Source of the DNA: JAULUH01 sp032111745
GTDB taxonomy: Bacteria > Chloroflexota > Anaerolineae > JAAEKA01
Length of the DNA stretch: 23,696 nucleotides
Assembly: GCA_032111745.1 (NCBI GenBank)
Contig: JAULUH010000106.1
Coordinates: 1 to 23,696 of the forward strand
Direction of reading: 5' to 3'
Positions 12,993 through 20,674 of the stretch are shown piece by piece (position 1 is the stretch's first letter; every line of letters starts with the position of its first letter). Both the position numbers and the translations under genes were made by a program. The notes below the pieces were generated by a model. That model ran no database searches. It saw only the letters and a list, made by a program, of their open reading frames with translations, and was not told the origin of the DNA.

Positions 12993-14444
12993 ATGGATCG
13001 CAAAGCCATCAAGCAGATTGGTCCCTACCTGTTTGAGATCCCCAAATCATACCGGGAAGACATGCGGGTGCCGGCCCGGATATACGCCAATCACCAGCTT
13101 CTCGAGCAAATCCTGGAGGATCTCTCGCTGGAACAGGTCGTGAACACCGCCACGCTGCCCGGCATCGTCAAATACGCCCTGGCCATGCCGGATATCCACC
13201 AGGGCTACGGTTTCAGCATCGGTGGCGTCGTGGCTACCGATCCCAAACACGAGGGCGTGATCTCGCCTGGTGGAGTCGGCTACGATATCAACTGCGGCGT
13301 CCGGCTGCTGGCCTCTGAGCTCGAGGAGGGCGAGCTCCACCCTTACGTCCACGACCTGGCCACGGCCATGTATCGCCAGGTGCCCAGCGGCGTCGGCGAG
13401 CATGGCTTCCTCAAGCTTGACCAGGAGGAGGTGGACCAGGTGCTGCAAACCGGTGCCCGCTGGGCCCTCAAGCACGGCCGGGCGCGGCCGGAGGACCTGG
13501 TGCACACCGAGGAGAACGGCTCCATGCCGGGTGCCGACCCCACCAAGGTCAGCCGCAAGGCCAAGGAACGCGGTCGCGCCCAGGTCGGCACGCTGGGCTC
13601 CGGCAACCACTTCGCCGAGTTGGACGTGGTGGACGAGCTTTTCGACTCCGCGGCCGCCGCAGCTATGGGGCTCTTCGTCGGACAGGTCGTGGTGCAGATC
13701 CATTGCGGCAGCCGGGGCCTGGGGCACCAGGTGTGCACCGACTACGTGGAGTCCTTCCAGCGGGTGTTGAAGAAGTACGGCATCGAGCTCCCGGACCGGC
13801 AGCTGGTGTGCGCGCCGGTGGATTCCCCCGAGGGCCGGGACTACATTGGGGCCATGAACGCTGCCGCCAATTATGCCTGGTGCAATCGCCAGGTGCTTGT
13901 GCACCAGATTCGGGAGGCCTTCCAGGCGGTGCTGGCCGGCAAGGTTGCCGGTTGGGACCTACGCCAGGTCTACGACATCGCCCACAACATGGCGAAGCTG
14001 GAGGTCCACGACGTCGACAGCCACAGATTGCGGGTGTGCGTGCATCGCAAGGGCGCAACGCGCGCCTTTGGCCCCGGCAGTGACGTGCTGCCTGACGACT
14101 ATCGGGAGATTGGCCAGCCCGTGCTGGTACCGGGTAGTATGGGCACGGCCTCCTGGGTGCTGGTGGGCACAGAGGGCTCCATGAGCCAAACCTTTGGTTC
14201 CACCTGCCACGGTGCCGGCCGGCTCATGAGCCGCTCACGTGCCAAGCGCGAGGTGCGGGGCACGGAGCTGAAGGATCGGCTGGAGCAGCGGGGCATCGCC
14301 GTGCGCGCCGGTAGCATGTCCGGCCTGGCCGAGGAGGCGCCGGTCGCCTACAAGGACGTGGACAGCGTGGTGGAGGTGGTCGCCGGGGCCGGCATCGCCC
14401 GCAAGGTGGCCCGCCTGCGGCCCATCGCCGTGGTCAAGGGATAG
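12993..14444 (+). CDS. rtcB: RNA-splicing ligase RtcB
   Basis: 483 residues, full family length. RtcB joins RNA 2',3'-cyclic phosphate or 3'-phosphate ends to 5'-OH ends, using GTP and Mn2+. Visible motifs: PDIHQGYGFSIGG (66-78), GGVGYDINCGVR with metal ligand C101, GSGNHF (202-207), HCGSRGLGH with H237 as ligand, and CHGAGR with H406, the residue that becomes guanylylated. All metal and nucleotide residues appear present. The ATG has GGGAGGTGAG just upstream. The gene stands alone, with its own promoter and a hairpin after it. No archease or RtcA is in the window. In bacteria it is linked to RNA repair, but the sequence does not show the RNA target here. Confidence 0.97.
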   Translation: MDRKAIKQIGPYLFEIPKSYREDMRVPARIYANHQLLEQILEDLSLEQVVNTATLPGIVKYALAMPDIHQGYGFSIGGVVATDPKHEGVISPGGVGYDINCGVRLLASELEEGELHPYVHDLATAMYRQVPSGVGEHGFLKLDQEEVDQVLQTGARWALKHGRARPEDLVHTEENGSMPGADPTKVSRKAKERGRAQVGTLGSGNHFAELDVVDELFDSAAAAAMGLFVGQVVVQIHCGSRGLGHQVCTDYVESFQRVLKKYGIELPDRQLVCAPVDSPEGRDYIGAMNAAANYAWCNRQVLVHQIREAFQAVLAGKVAGWDLRQVYDIAHNMAKLEVHDVDSHRLRVCVHRKGATRAFGPGSDVLPDDYREIGQPVLVPGSMGTASWVLVGTEGSMSQTFGSTCHGAGRLMSRSRAKREVRGTELKDRLEQRGIAVRAGSMSGLAEEAPVAYKDVDSVVEVVAGAGIARKVARLRPIAVVKG

Positions 14445-14466
14445 ACCACCTGACCGTAGAATGGCA

Positions 14467-14499
14467 AAGGGCGCAGAGTGCTCGCCTCTTTGCGCCCTT
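14467..14499 (+). terminator. Hairpin after rtcB, probable terminator
   Basis: AAGGGCGCA (14467-14475) pairs with TGCGCCCTT (14491-14499), and GAG with CTC further in, across a two-base bulge. The following GCTTCTTGTCTT is only moderately T-rich. Confidence 0.6.
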
Positions 14500-14546
14500 G
14501 CTTCTTGTCTTGGGGTAGGGATGTTCTCGGGTAATTTTTCTAAATC

Positions 14547-14565
14547 ATGTCATAATATTTGACAT
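14547..14565. promoter_or_regulatory. Dyad ATGTCA-N7-TGACAT overlapping the radical SAM cluster promoter
   Basis: A perfect inverted repeat with 6-base arms (14547-14552 and 14560-14565) and an AT-only spacer. The right arm covers most of the -35 box at 14559-14564. This size and placement fit a dimeric repressor or activator site. The regulator is unknown. Confidence 0.6.
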
Positions 14566-14586
14566 CCGGCCTGGGGTGCATACAAT
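14559..14586 (+). promoter_or_regulatory. Promoter of the radical SAM gene cluster
   Basis: TTGACA (14559-14564), 16-base spacer, TACAAT (14581-14586). Transcription would start near 14593, giving a leader of about 66 bases. The leader holds a second small dyad, TGATGA-TGT-TCATCA (14609-14623). Confidence 0.75.
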
Positions 14587-14658
14587 GTCCCCTACGTTTG
14601 CGGTTGGTTGATGATGTTCATCATAGCTTAGCGAGGAAGCGAGGGATAGCCGTCTATC

Positions 14659-16107
14659 ATGCGCGTCCTGTTCATCGAAAAACAGATCGACTATGAGCCG
14701 CAGGGTATCATGCAGTTATCTGCTTGCTTGAAGCAGGCTGGCCATGAGACCCACCTGGCGATCGCCGCGCAGGAAGATCCGATCCAGCTGGTACGAGAGA
14801 TCGAGCCAGACATCGTGGCCTACAGCGTGATGACCGGCTCGCACCAATACTATTTCGATCTCAACCGCCAGGTCAAGGCGGCCGTCAAGGACAAACAGCC
14901 GTTTTCGATCTTTGGGGGTCCCCATCCCACCTTCTTTCCGGAGATGATCTCTGAGCCGGGGGTGGACGGTCTGTGTGTCGGCGAGGGTGACGAGGCAATC
15001 GTGGAATTGGCCAACGCACTGGGCAACGGTGGGCTCAACCCTCAGCTGCCCAACTGGTGGCTTAAGATCGAGGATGAGATCGTGCGCAACCCGGTGCGGC
15101 CCCTGGTGATGGATCTAGGCGACTTACCCTTGCCTGATCGAGAGCTGGTGTATGACAAGCACACCTACAGCCGCATCACCCCCATCAAGCACTTCATGGG
15201 CTCCCGGGGCTGCCCTTACAACTGCACCTATTGCTTTAACCACGCCTACTACCAGATTTACAGCCGGGAACGCCGGGGCAATCAGCGGCCGGTGGACCAG
15301 ATCATCGAGGAAGTGAACTGGGTCCGCGCGAAGTGGCCGCTGCAACAGGTCGTCTTCATCGACGACCTGTTTATCATCTACGACGACTGGCTGGAGGAGT
15401 TTGCCGACAAGTGGCCGGAGCAGGTAGGGCTGCCCTTCTTCTGCAACGTGCGCGCCAACCTGATCGTCAAGGGGCCGCAGAAGGTGGAATTCCTCAGAAA
15501 AGCCGGTTGCGGCACGGTGAGCATGGGCGTGGAGGCAGCCAACGACCGCATCCGCGTCGAGCTGCTCAAGCGCCGCATGACCCAGGACGACATGGTCAAG
15601 GCCGGCCGCATGATTCGGGACGCCGGCATCCATATTACCAGCACCAACATCCTGGGGCTGCCCAGTGGCACCCTGGAGGATGACCTGAACACCATGCGGT
15701 TGAACGCCGCAGCCCACATCAGTTACGCCCACGCCTATCTGTTCCAGCCCTATCCCGGCACCGAGCTGGGCAAGTTCGCCCAGGACGAAGACTACATGGT
15801 GGGCACCTTCGACGACATCAGCGAGATCGCCTGGGAGCGCTCGATCATGGTCTTCGACGACCCTGAGGAGAAGAAACAGATCGAGCACCTGCAGCGCCTC
15901 TTTGCTCTGGGTGTCGAGTGGCCCCAGCTGGAGCCGCTGATCCGCAAGCTCATCCAGGCCCCTCACAATCCGGTCGTCGACAACCTGTACTGGTACGCCC
16001 ACAAGCTATTCAAGGGGTGGATGATCAAGCAGCGGATTCATCCGGTGCGCATGAGCATCAGTGACCTGGTCACGGCTGCGCGCCAGCTGATGTCCATCCG
16101 ATCCTGA
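14659..16107 (+). CDS. Cobalamin-binding-type radical SAM protein 1
   Basis: 482 residues. The N-terminal region (about 1-150) has the Rossmann-like pattern of B12-binding domains: MRVLFIEKQI, DIVAYSVMTGSHQYYF and FSIFGGPHPTFFPE. The radical SAM domain follows, with C185-xxx-C189-xx-C192 (GCPYNCTYCF) for the [4Fe-4S]-SAM centre. Later conserved blocks are VVFIDDLFIIYDDW, SMGVEAAND, ILGLPSGTLEDD and FQPYPGTELG. Enzymes of this architecture often perform methylations, ring closures or C-C bond formation on unactivated carbons; whether cobalamin is really bound is not shown, and no DxHxxG motif is seen. It is the first of five such genes, 22 bases before the next. The ATG at 14659 has only a weak ribosome site (GAGGAAGCGAGGG about 15 or more bases upstream). 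Confidence 0.88.
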   Translation: MRVLFIEKQIDYEPQGIMQLSACLKQAGHETHLAIAAQEDPIQLVREIEPDIVAYSVMTGSHQYYFDLNRQVKAAVKDKQPFSIFGGPHPTFFPEMISEPGVDGLCVGEGDEAIVELANALGNGGLNPQLPNWWLKIEDEIVRNPVRPLVMDLGDLPLPDRELVYDKHTYSRITPIKHFMGSRGCPYNCTYCFNHAYYQIYSRERRGNQRPVDQIIEEVNWVRAKWPLQQVVFIDDLFIIYDDWLEEFADKWPEQVGLPFFCNVRANLIVKGPQKVEFLRKAGCGTVSMGVEAANDRIRVELLKRRMTQDDMVKAGRMIRDAGIHITSTNILGLPSGTLEDDLNTMRLNAAAHISYAHAYLFQPYPGTELGKFAQDEDYMVGTFDDISEIAWERSIMVFDDPEEKKQIEHLQRLFALGVEWPQLEPLIRKLIQAPHNPVVDNLYWYAHKLFKGWMIKQRIHPVRMSISDLVTAARQLMSIRS

Positions 16108-16129
16108 ATCCCGTCCCTGGAGGTTACCC

Positions 16130-17632
16130 ATGCGTGTTGCTCTCATCAACCCGCAGTTTCGCCTGCCCATCGACACCCGCACTACCCCCCATCTCGGCCT
16201 GGCCTACCTGGGAGCGATCTCCCAGCAGCGGGGCGACACCGTGCGCATCTTCGACGCCGACGTGGAGGAGCAGTCCGCCGCTGACTTTGCTCTGGACTTC
16301 AAGCCCGACCTGGTGGGCATCACGGCCAATACCCCCCAGGTGAAGCAGGCCTGGCGCACAGCCAAGGCCATCCGGGAGGTGTGGGATGTGCCCATCGTCA
16401 TGGGCGGGCCCCATCCCAGCGTAGCCGCCGAGGGCCTCGACTTCGAGTCGGCCGAGCGGCCCGACGTCGACATCGTGGTGCGCGGCGAGGGCGAGGCGGT
16501 CTGGCTGGAGATCTCAAACCGGGTCGAGGACTTCAAGCGGCACAGCCCTGACAAGTCCGCGGCGGCCCTCATGGCGCCAGACAAGCACCTGTGGGAGGAT
16601 CTGGAGGGCATCACCTATAAGACCTCTGACGGCCAGCTGCACCGCAACGTGGATGCCAAGCCCATTGCCGACCTGGACAGCCTGCCCTGGCCCGCCTACG
16701 ACCTGTTCAAGATGGAGCATTATACCAACCTGCAGCCGGCCACGGATCACGTGGACGGCGCGCGTAGCTTCAGCATCTTGACCAGCCGCGGCTGCCCCTA
16801 CCGCTGCACCTTCTGTTCCCAGTCCATCATGCCCATCAGGTGGCGGGCTCGCACCCCGGAGAACGTCATCGAGGAGTGGCGGCACCTGGTGCGCGACATG
16901 GGTGCGCAGGAGATCGGCGTCCTGGACGACAGCGCCAACATCCGCAAGGATCGCCTGTACACCATGGCCGACATGATCATCGCCGAGCAGATGAACCATG
17001 TGCCGTGGATCTTCGTCAATGGCATCCGGGCCAACCTGGCCGAGAAGCCCCTCATGTTGAGGCTGAAACAGGCCGGCCTGCGGCGCACCGCGTTCGGCGT
17101 CGAGACCGGCAACGCTGAGATCCTTAGAACCATTGACAAGAACATCGATCACGACACCATCCGCGCGGCCTTCAAGGTCTGCAAGGAGGTAGGCCTGGAG
17201 ACCATCGGCTTCTTCATCATCGGCCTGCCCGGCGAGAATCGTGAGACCATGCAGGACACCATCAACTTCGCCATCGAGCTGGATCCGCTGATCGCCAACT
17301 TCAGCATGATGACGCCCTATCCCGGCACCAAGGTCTATGAGATCGTCAAGCGCCAGGGCCGCCTGCTGGTCACCGACTGGGAGGACTACGTGTTCTTCGA
17401 GCAGAAGGCGCGCTACGAGATGGGCGATATGACGGCCGACCTGGTGGAGGAGATGTACCGCAAGGCCTATCGCCAGTTCTACCTCCGTCCGGGGCCGATC
17501 AAGCGCCGTGTGCAGACCAAGGACTTCTGGTTCAACCTGCCGCGCAACGTCAGGATCGCCCGCCGTACCTTCTTCAAGAAAGAGGAGAAGACAGAGCTGC
17601 GCCGCGCCATGGAAGCGCAGGGCTCAATCTAG
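16130..17632 (+). CDS. Cobalamin-binding-type radical SAM protein 2
   Basis: 500 residues with the same two-part architecture. The N-terminal half has MRVALINPQF, TPHLGLAYLGAISQQRG, LVGITANTPQ and IVMGGPHPSVAAEG, the last being typical of B12-binding folds. The cluster motif is C222-xxx-C226-xx-C229 (SRGCPYRCTFCSQ). GVLDDSANI, TAFGVETGN, IIGLPGENRETM and MTPYPGTKVYE follow. It closely resembles radical SAM protein 4: both carry YTNLQP about 20 residues before SFSILTSRGCPY or its SFTILTSRGCPY equivalent, and both end in a basic, aromatic tail (here AYRQFYLRPGPIKRR then FWFNLPRNVRIARRTF). GGAGG six bases before the ATG makes the start secure. The substrate is unknown. Confidence 0.9.
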   Translation: MRVALINPQFRLPIDTRTTPHLGLAYLGAISQQRGDTVRIFDADVEEQSAADFALDFKPDLVGITANTPQVKQAWRTAKAIREVWDVPIVMGGPHPSVAAEGLDFESAERPDVDIVVRGEGEAVWLEISNRVEDFKRHSPDKSAAALMAPDKHLWEDLEGITYKTSDGQLHRNVDAKPIADLDSLPWPAYDLFKMEHYTNLQPATDHVDGARSFSILTSRGCPYRCTFCSQSIMPIRWRARTPENVIEEWRHLVRDMGAQEIGVLDDSANIRKDRLYTMADMIIAEQMNHVPWIFVNGIRANLAEKPLMLRLKQAGLRRTAFGVETGNAEILRTIDKNIDHDTIRAAFKVCKEVGLETIGFFIIGLPGENRETMQDTINFAIELDPLIANFSMMTPYPGTKVYEIVKRQGRLLVTDWEDYVFFEQKARYEMGDMTADLVEEMYRKAYRQFYLRPGPIKRRVQTKDFWFNLPRNVRIARRTFFKKEEKTELRRAMEAQGSI

Positions 17633-17656
17633 AACCATTGGTGCGGAGAGAAACGC

Positions 17657-18997
17657 GTGGCCATCCGAAAAGTTGTGCTTATCCAGCCGCGGCGCGATGG
17701 GCGGTACTTCGGCCGGGGCACCAGCCAGCCCTACACCCTGATGCGCCTGGCTTCCCTGGTGCCGCAGGATATCCCGGTGGAGATCTGGGACGAGGACCTG
17801 ATGGACCTTCCCATCGACACCCTGGGCCCTCAAGACCTGGTGGGCATCAGCGCCAAGACCCTGCTGATCGACCGGGCCAGGATGTTGGCCGGCCGCACCC
17901 AGCGCCAGGGCGCCACGGTGGTGCTGGGCGGCACCCATACCACCCTGGTGCCCGACGAGGTGGCGGCTTGGGCTGACGTGATTGCCGTGGGCGAGGGCTA
18001 CACCACGTGGCCCCAGATCATCCGCGACTTCGACGCCGGTACCCTGCAGTCGCGCTATGTGGACGAGACGTGGGCACCTCTGGATTCGGGCGTGGCCGTG
18101 TTGCAGGACCGGGTGCTGCGCCAGGTGGACGAGCATAAGAACTACTGGACCCCCTACCTGGAGATCACCCGGGGCTGCCCCCGCAACTGCACCTTCTGCA
18201 CCGCCATCCGCGTATCGGGCCGCAAGATGCGGCTACGGCCGGTGGGGGAGGTGGTGGAGGAGATTGAGCGGCGCAAGATCCAACGCTTCTTCTTGACCGA
18301 CGACAACTTCGGCCTCAACTTCCGGCTGTACCCGGAGTACATGGAGGAGCTGTTCCGCGCCCTGGCCAAGCTGCCCCTGAAGGGCTGGACATGCCAGGCC
18401 GAGCAGATGGTGGCCGACTTCCCGGACCTGTTGGACCTGGCCCGGGAGGCCCATATGGACAAGTTCTTCATCGGCTTCGAGTCCATCAACCCGCTTAATC
18501 GCAGGGAGCTGGGCGGCAAGGCCAAGGGCAATGCCGAGCGCTATCGCTACGTGGTGGACACCGTGCACAAGCATGGCATCGGCGTGGTGGGGCTGTTTGT
18601 GTTCGGCTTCGACCATGACACCCCGGAGACCTTCCAGCAGACCTGGGATTTCGTGCGCAGCAGCGAGCTCGATAGCGTGAGCGCGACCATTCTCACGCCC
18701 TACCCGGGCACCGAGCAGCGCGATGAGCTGCTGGCCGCCGGGCGCATCCTGCCTCACGACACCTGGGAGCTCTACGACACCACCCACGTGACCTATGTCC
18801 CGGCCCTGATGACCGTGGAAGAGCTGCGTACTCACTATGACTGGCTGTGCCGCAAGTTCTACCATCCCATGACCATCGCTCGTCGCGGGGTGCGCCAGCT
18901 GAGCAGGCACCCACTGCCGCGCATTCATAAGCGGGTCGTGTCCGCGTTCAGCACCGACATCGGCTATCGCCGAGAGTTCAACTATCGCCATATCTGA
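17657..18997 (+). CDS. Cobalamin-binding-type radical SAM protein 3
   Basis: 446 residues. GTG start at 17657 with GGAGAG six bases upstream. The N-terminal region has VVLIQPRRDGRYFGRGTSQP, LVGISAKTLLIDRA and VVLGGTHTTLVPDE. The cluster motif is C174-xxx-C178-xx-C181 (TRGCPRNCTFCT). Then come RFFLTDDNFGLNF, FFIGFESINPLN and FVFGFDHDTPETFQ. The C-terminal TPYPGTEQRDELLAAGRILP and the final GYRREFNYRHI resemble the DUF4070-type end seen in many B12-binding radical SAM proteins. It is more distant from the other four. Like them it is soluble by sequence. Which reaction it catalyses cannot be told. Confidence 0.88.
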   Translation: MAIRKVVLIQPRRDGRYFGRGTSQPYTLMRLASLVPQDIPVEIWDEDLMDLPIDTLGPQDLVGISAKTLLIDRARMLAGRTQRQGATVVLGGTHTTLVPDEVAAWADVIAVGEGYTTWPQIIRDFDAGTLQSRYVDETWAPLDSGVAVLQDRVLRQVDEHKNYWTPYLEITRGCPRNCTFCTAIRVSGRKMRLRPVGEVVEEIERRKIQRFFLTDDNFGLNFRLYPEYMEELFRALAKLPLKGWTCQAEQMVADFPDLLDLAREAHMDKFFIGFESINPLNRRELGGKAKGNAERYRYVVDTVHKHGIGVVGLFVFGFDHDTPETFQQTWDFVRSSELDSVSATILTPYPGTEQRDELLAAGRILPHDTWELYDTTHVTYVPALMTVEELRTHYDWLCRKFYHPMTIARRGVRQLSRHPLPRIHKRVVSAFSTDIGYRREFNYRHI

Positions 18998-19139
18998 CCG
19001 GCCCTGCCAGCAGCTGTCGATGGCGAACCGGGTCGCAGAAAGCAGCGCGACTGAGAACAAAAGCACGCTGCCGGACGTGTGACCTATGCTCACCAAAATC
19101 ACCAGGGCCGCTCTGAGGGCCCGTCAAGGTTAAAGCTCT
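18998..19139 (+). other. 142-bp gap inside the radical SAM cluster
   Basis: The largest spacer between the five cobalamin-type genes. It holds two very short reading frames (20 codons from 19020 and 15 codons ending near 19135) without convincing ribosome sites, and a weak GGGCC/GGCCC hairpin around 19110. I see no promoter close to consensus. Confidence 0.4.
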
Positions 19140-20636
19140 ATGAGAGTCATTCTTGCCAGTCCGGAAGCCAAGGTCTGGTCCGAGCGCAAACATATCCCCC
19201 TGGGGCTGGGCTACCTGGCCGCCACGCTGCGCGAGGCCGGCCATGAGCCGTTCATTTACGACGCAGCCATCGAGGACGTGCCGGTAGAGTACTACATCGA
19301 ACAGGCGGCGGAGAAGGGCCGGCCCTACGAGCTGATCGGCATCACGGCCACGACGCCTCTAATCGGCGACGCCTGGGAGATGGCCCAGACGGCCAAGACC
19401 TACGGCCTAATCACCGTGCTGGGCGGCCCGCACCTGACGATCATGCCGCGCGAGAGCCTGGAGCCCCCCCACTCCTACGTCGACTACGTCTTCAAGGGCG
19501 AGGCCGAACACTCGCTGCTGGAGCTGGTCGATACCCTGGAGGCGGGCCGGCCGGCAGAGCTGCTGCCGGGCATGCACATGCGCGATGGCAACGGCGAGAT
19601 CGTGTCCGACTGGAGCTCGCCGATGATCGAGGACCTGGACAGCCTGCCCTTCCCGGCCCACGACCTATTCAAGATCGACAAGTATACCAACCTGCAGCCC
19701 CTGACTGACGGCCTGGACCGCCAGGCCCGGTCGTTTACGATCCTCACCAGCCGCGGGTGTCCCTACAAGTGCACTTTCTGCTCCAAGCCGGTCACCGGGG
19801 ATACCTGGCGTGGCCGCAGCGTGGAGAACGTAGTGGCCGAGTGGCGCTGGCTGGTCAGGGACCTGCACGCTACCGAGATCGGCGTCACCGACGACATCTG
19901 GAACCTGAAGCTGGACCGGGCCAAGGAGTTGTGCCGCCGGTTGATCGAGGAGGGCCTGAACACGGTGCCCTGGGTGACGGTGCACGGCATGAAGGTCAAC
20001 CACACCGACCTGGAGCTGTTCCAGCTGATGAAGGCCGCGGGCTGCAAGCGCGTCGGCTTCGGCGTGGAAAACGGCGACCCCTGGATGTTGCGCAACGTCA
20101 TCCGCAAGGGACAGAGCCTGGACCAGGTGCGCGACGCGTTCAAGAACGCCCGGGCTGCCGGGCTGCAGACCATGGGCTTCTTCATCTTCGGCATGCCCCA
20201 CGAGACCGAGGAGACCATGGAGGCCACCATTCAGCTGGCCCTGGAGCTTGATCCCGACCTGGCTAACTTCATGCTGGCGGCTCCCTTCCCGGGCACCAAG
20301 ATGTTCGACATGATCCAGGAGGGCGGCGAGGTATTCGCCCACGAGTGGCCGGACTACGCCATCCACGAGCAGAAGGCTCGCTTCACCATGAACGACGGCC
20401 AGTACGATCCGGAGTTGGTGGTGCGCAAATGGCGCGAGGCCTACCGGCGGTTCTACCTGTACCGGCCGCAGCGAGTGTGGGAGAAGATGTCCAAGAAGAG
20501 CTTCTGGCTGGACATGCCCAACACCGTCAGCAACGCCCGGCGCTTTTTCGTCGGCCACAAGGACCAGACCGCCCCGGGCGTGGCGCCCGAGGAGCCGGTC
20601 ACCAGCCTATCTGGGGTCATCAAGCGTGCCCTGTAG
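19140..20636 (+). CDS. Cobalamin-binding-type radical SAM protein 4
   Basis: 498 residues, paralogue of radical SAM protein 2. The N-terminal B12-like region has MRVILASPEAKVW, HIPLGLGYLAATLREAGHE, LIGITATTPLIGDA and TVLGGPHLTIMPRE. The cluster motif is C207-xxx-C211-xx-C214 (SRGCPYKCTFCSK). GVTDDIWNLK, GFGVENGDPW, IFGMPHETEETM and APFPGTKMFD follow. The tail WREAYRRFYLYRPQRV, then FWLDMPNTVSNARRFF, parallels the tail of protein 2. An AAGG lies about 10 bases before the ATG, a slightly long spacing. Two closely related enzymes in one cluster suggest two similar steps on one substrate, or the same step at two positions; this is inference. Confidence 0.9.
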   Translation: MRVILASPEAKVWSERKHIPLGLGYLAATLREAGHEPFIYDAAIEDVPVEYYIEQAAEKGRPYELIGITATTPLIGDAWEMAQTAKTYGLITVLGGPHLTIMPRESLEPPHSYVDYVFKGEAEHSLLELVDTLEAGRPAELLPGMHMRDGNGEIVSDWSSPMIEDLDSLPFPAHDLFKIDKYTNLQPLTDGLDRQARSFTILTSRGCPYKCTFCSKPVTGDTWRGRSVENVVAEWRWLVRDLHATEIGVTDDIWNLKLDRAKELCRRLIEEGLNTVPWVTVHGMKVNHTDLELFQLMKAAGCKRVGFGVENGDPWMLRNVIRKGQSLDQVRDAFKNARAAGLQTMGFFIFGMPHETEETMEATIQLALELDPDLANFMLAAPFPGTKMFDMIQEGGEVFAHEWPDYAIHEQKARFTMNDGQYDPELVVRKWREAYRRFYLYRPQRVWEKMSKKSFWLDMPNTVSNARRFFVGHKDQTAPGVAPEEPVTSLSGVIKRAL

Positions 20637-20674
20637 CCGGGCTTCGGCCGTGGCCGCTGCGAGGAGGTAACACC

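Noticed and set aside
14590..14658. Cobalamin riboswitch upstream of the cobalamin-type radical SAM cluster
   Set aside because: The predicted leader is only about 66 bases and I see no B12 box or the multi-stem layout needed; a cobalamin riboswitch is about three times longer.
19020..19138. Two tiny reading frames (20 and 15 codons) between radical SAM genes 3 and 4 as precursor peptides
   Set aside because: Neither has a ribosome site, and neither sequence has a leader plus core appearance. Such short frames are expected by chance.
20345..20674. 110-codon upstream extension of radical SAM protein 5
   Set aside because: It overlaps the end of radical SAM gene 4 in another frame, and a strong AGGAGG directs initiation at 20675.
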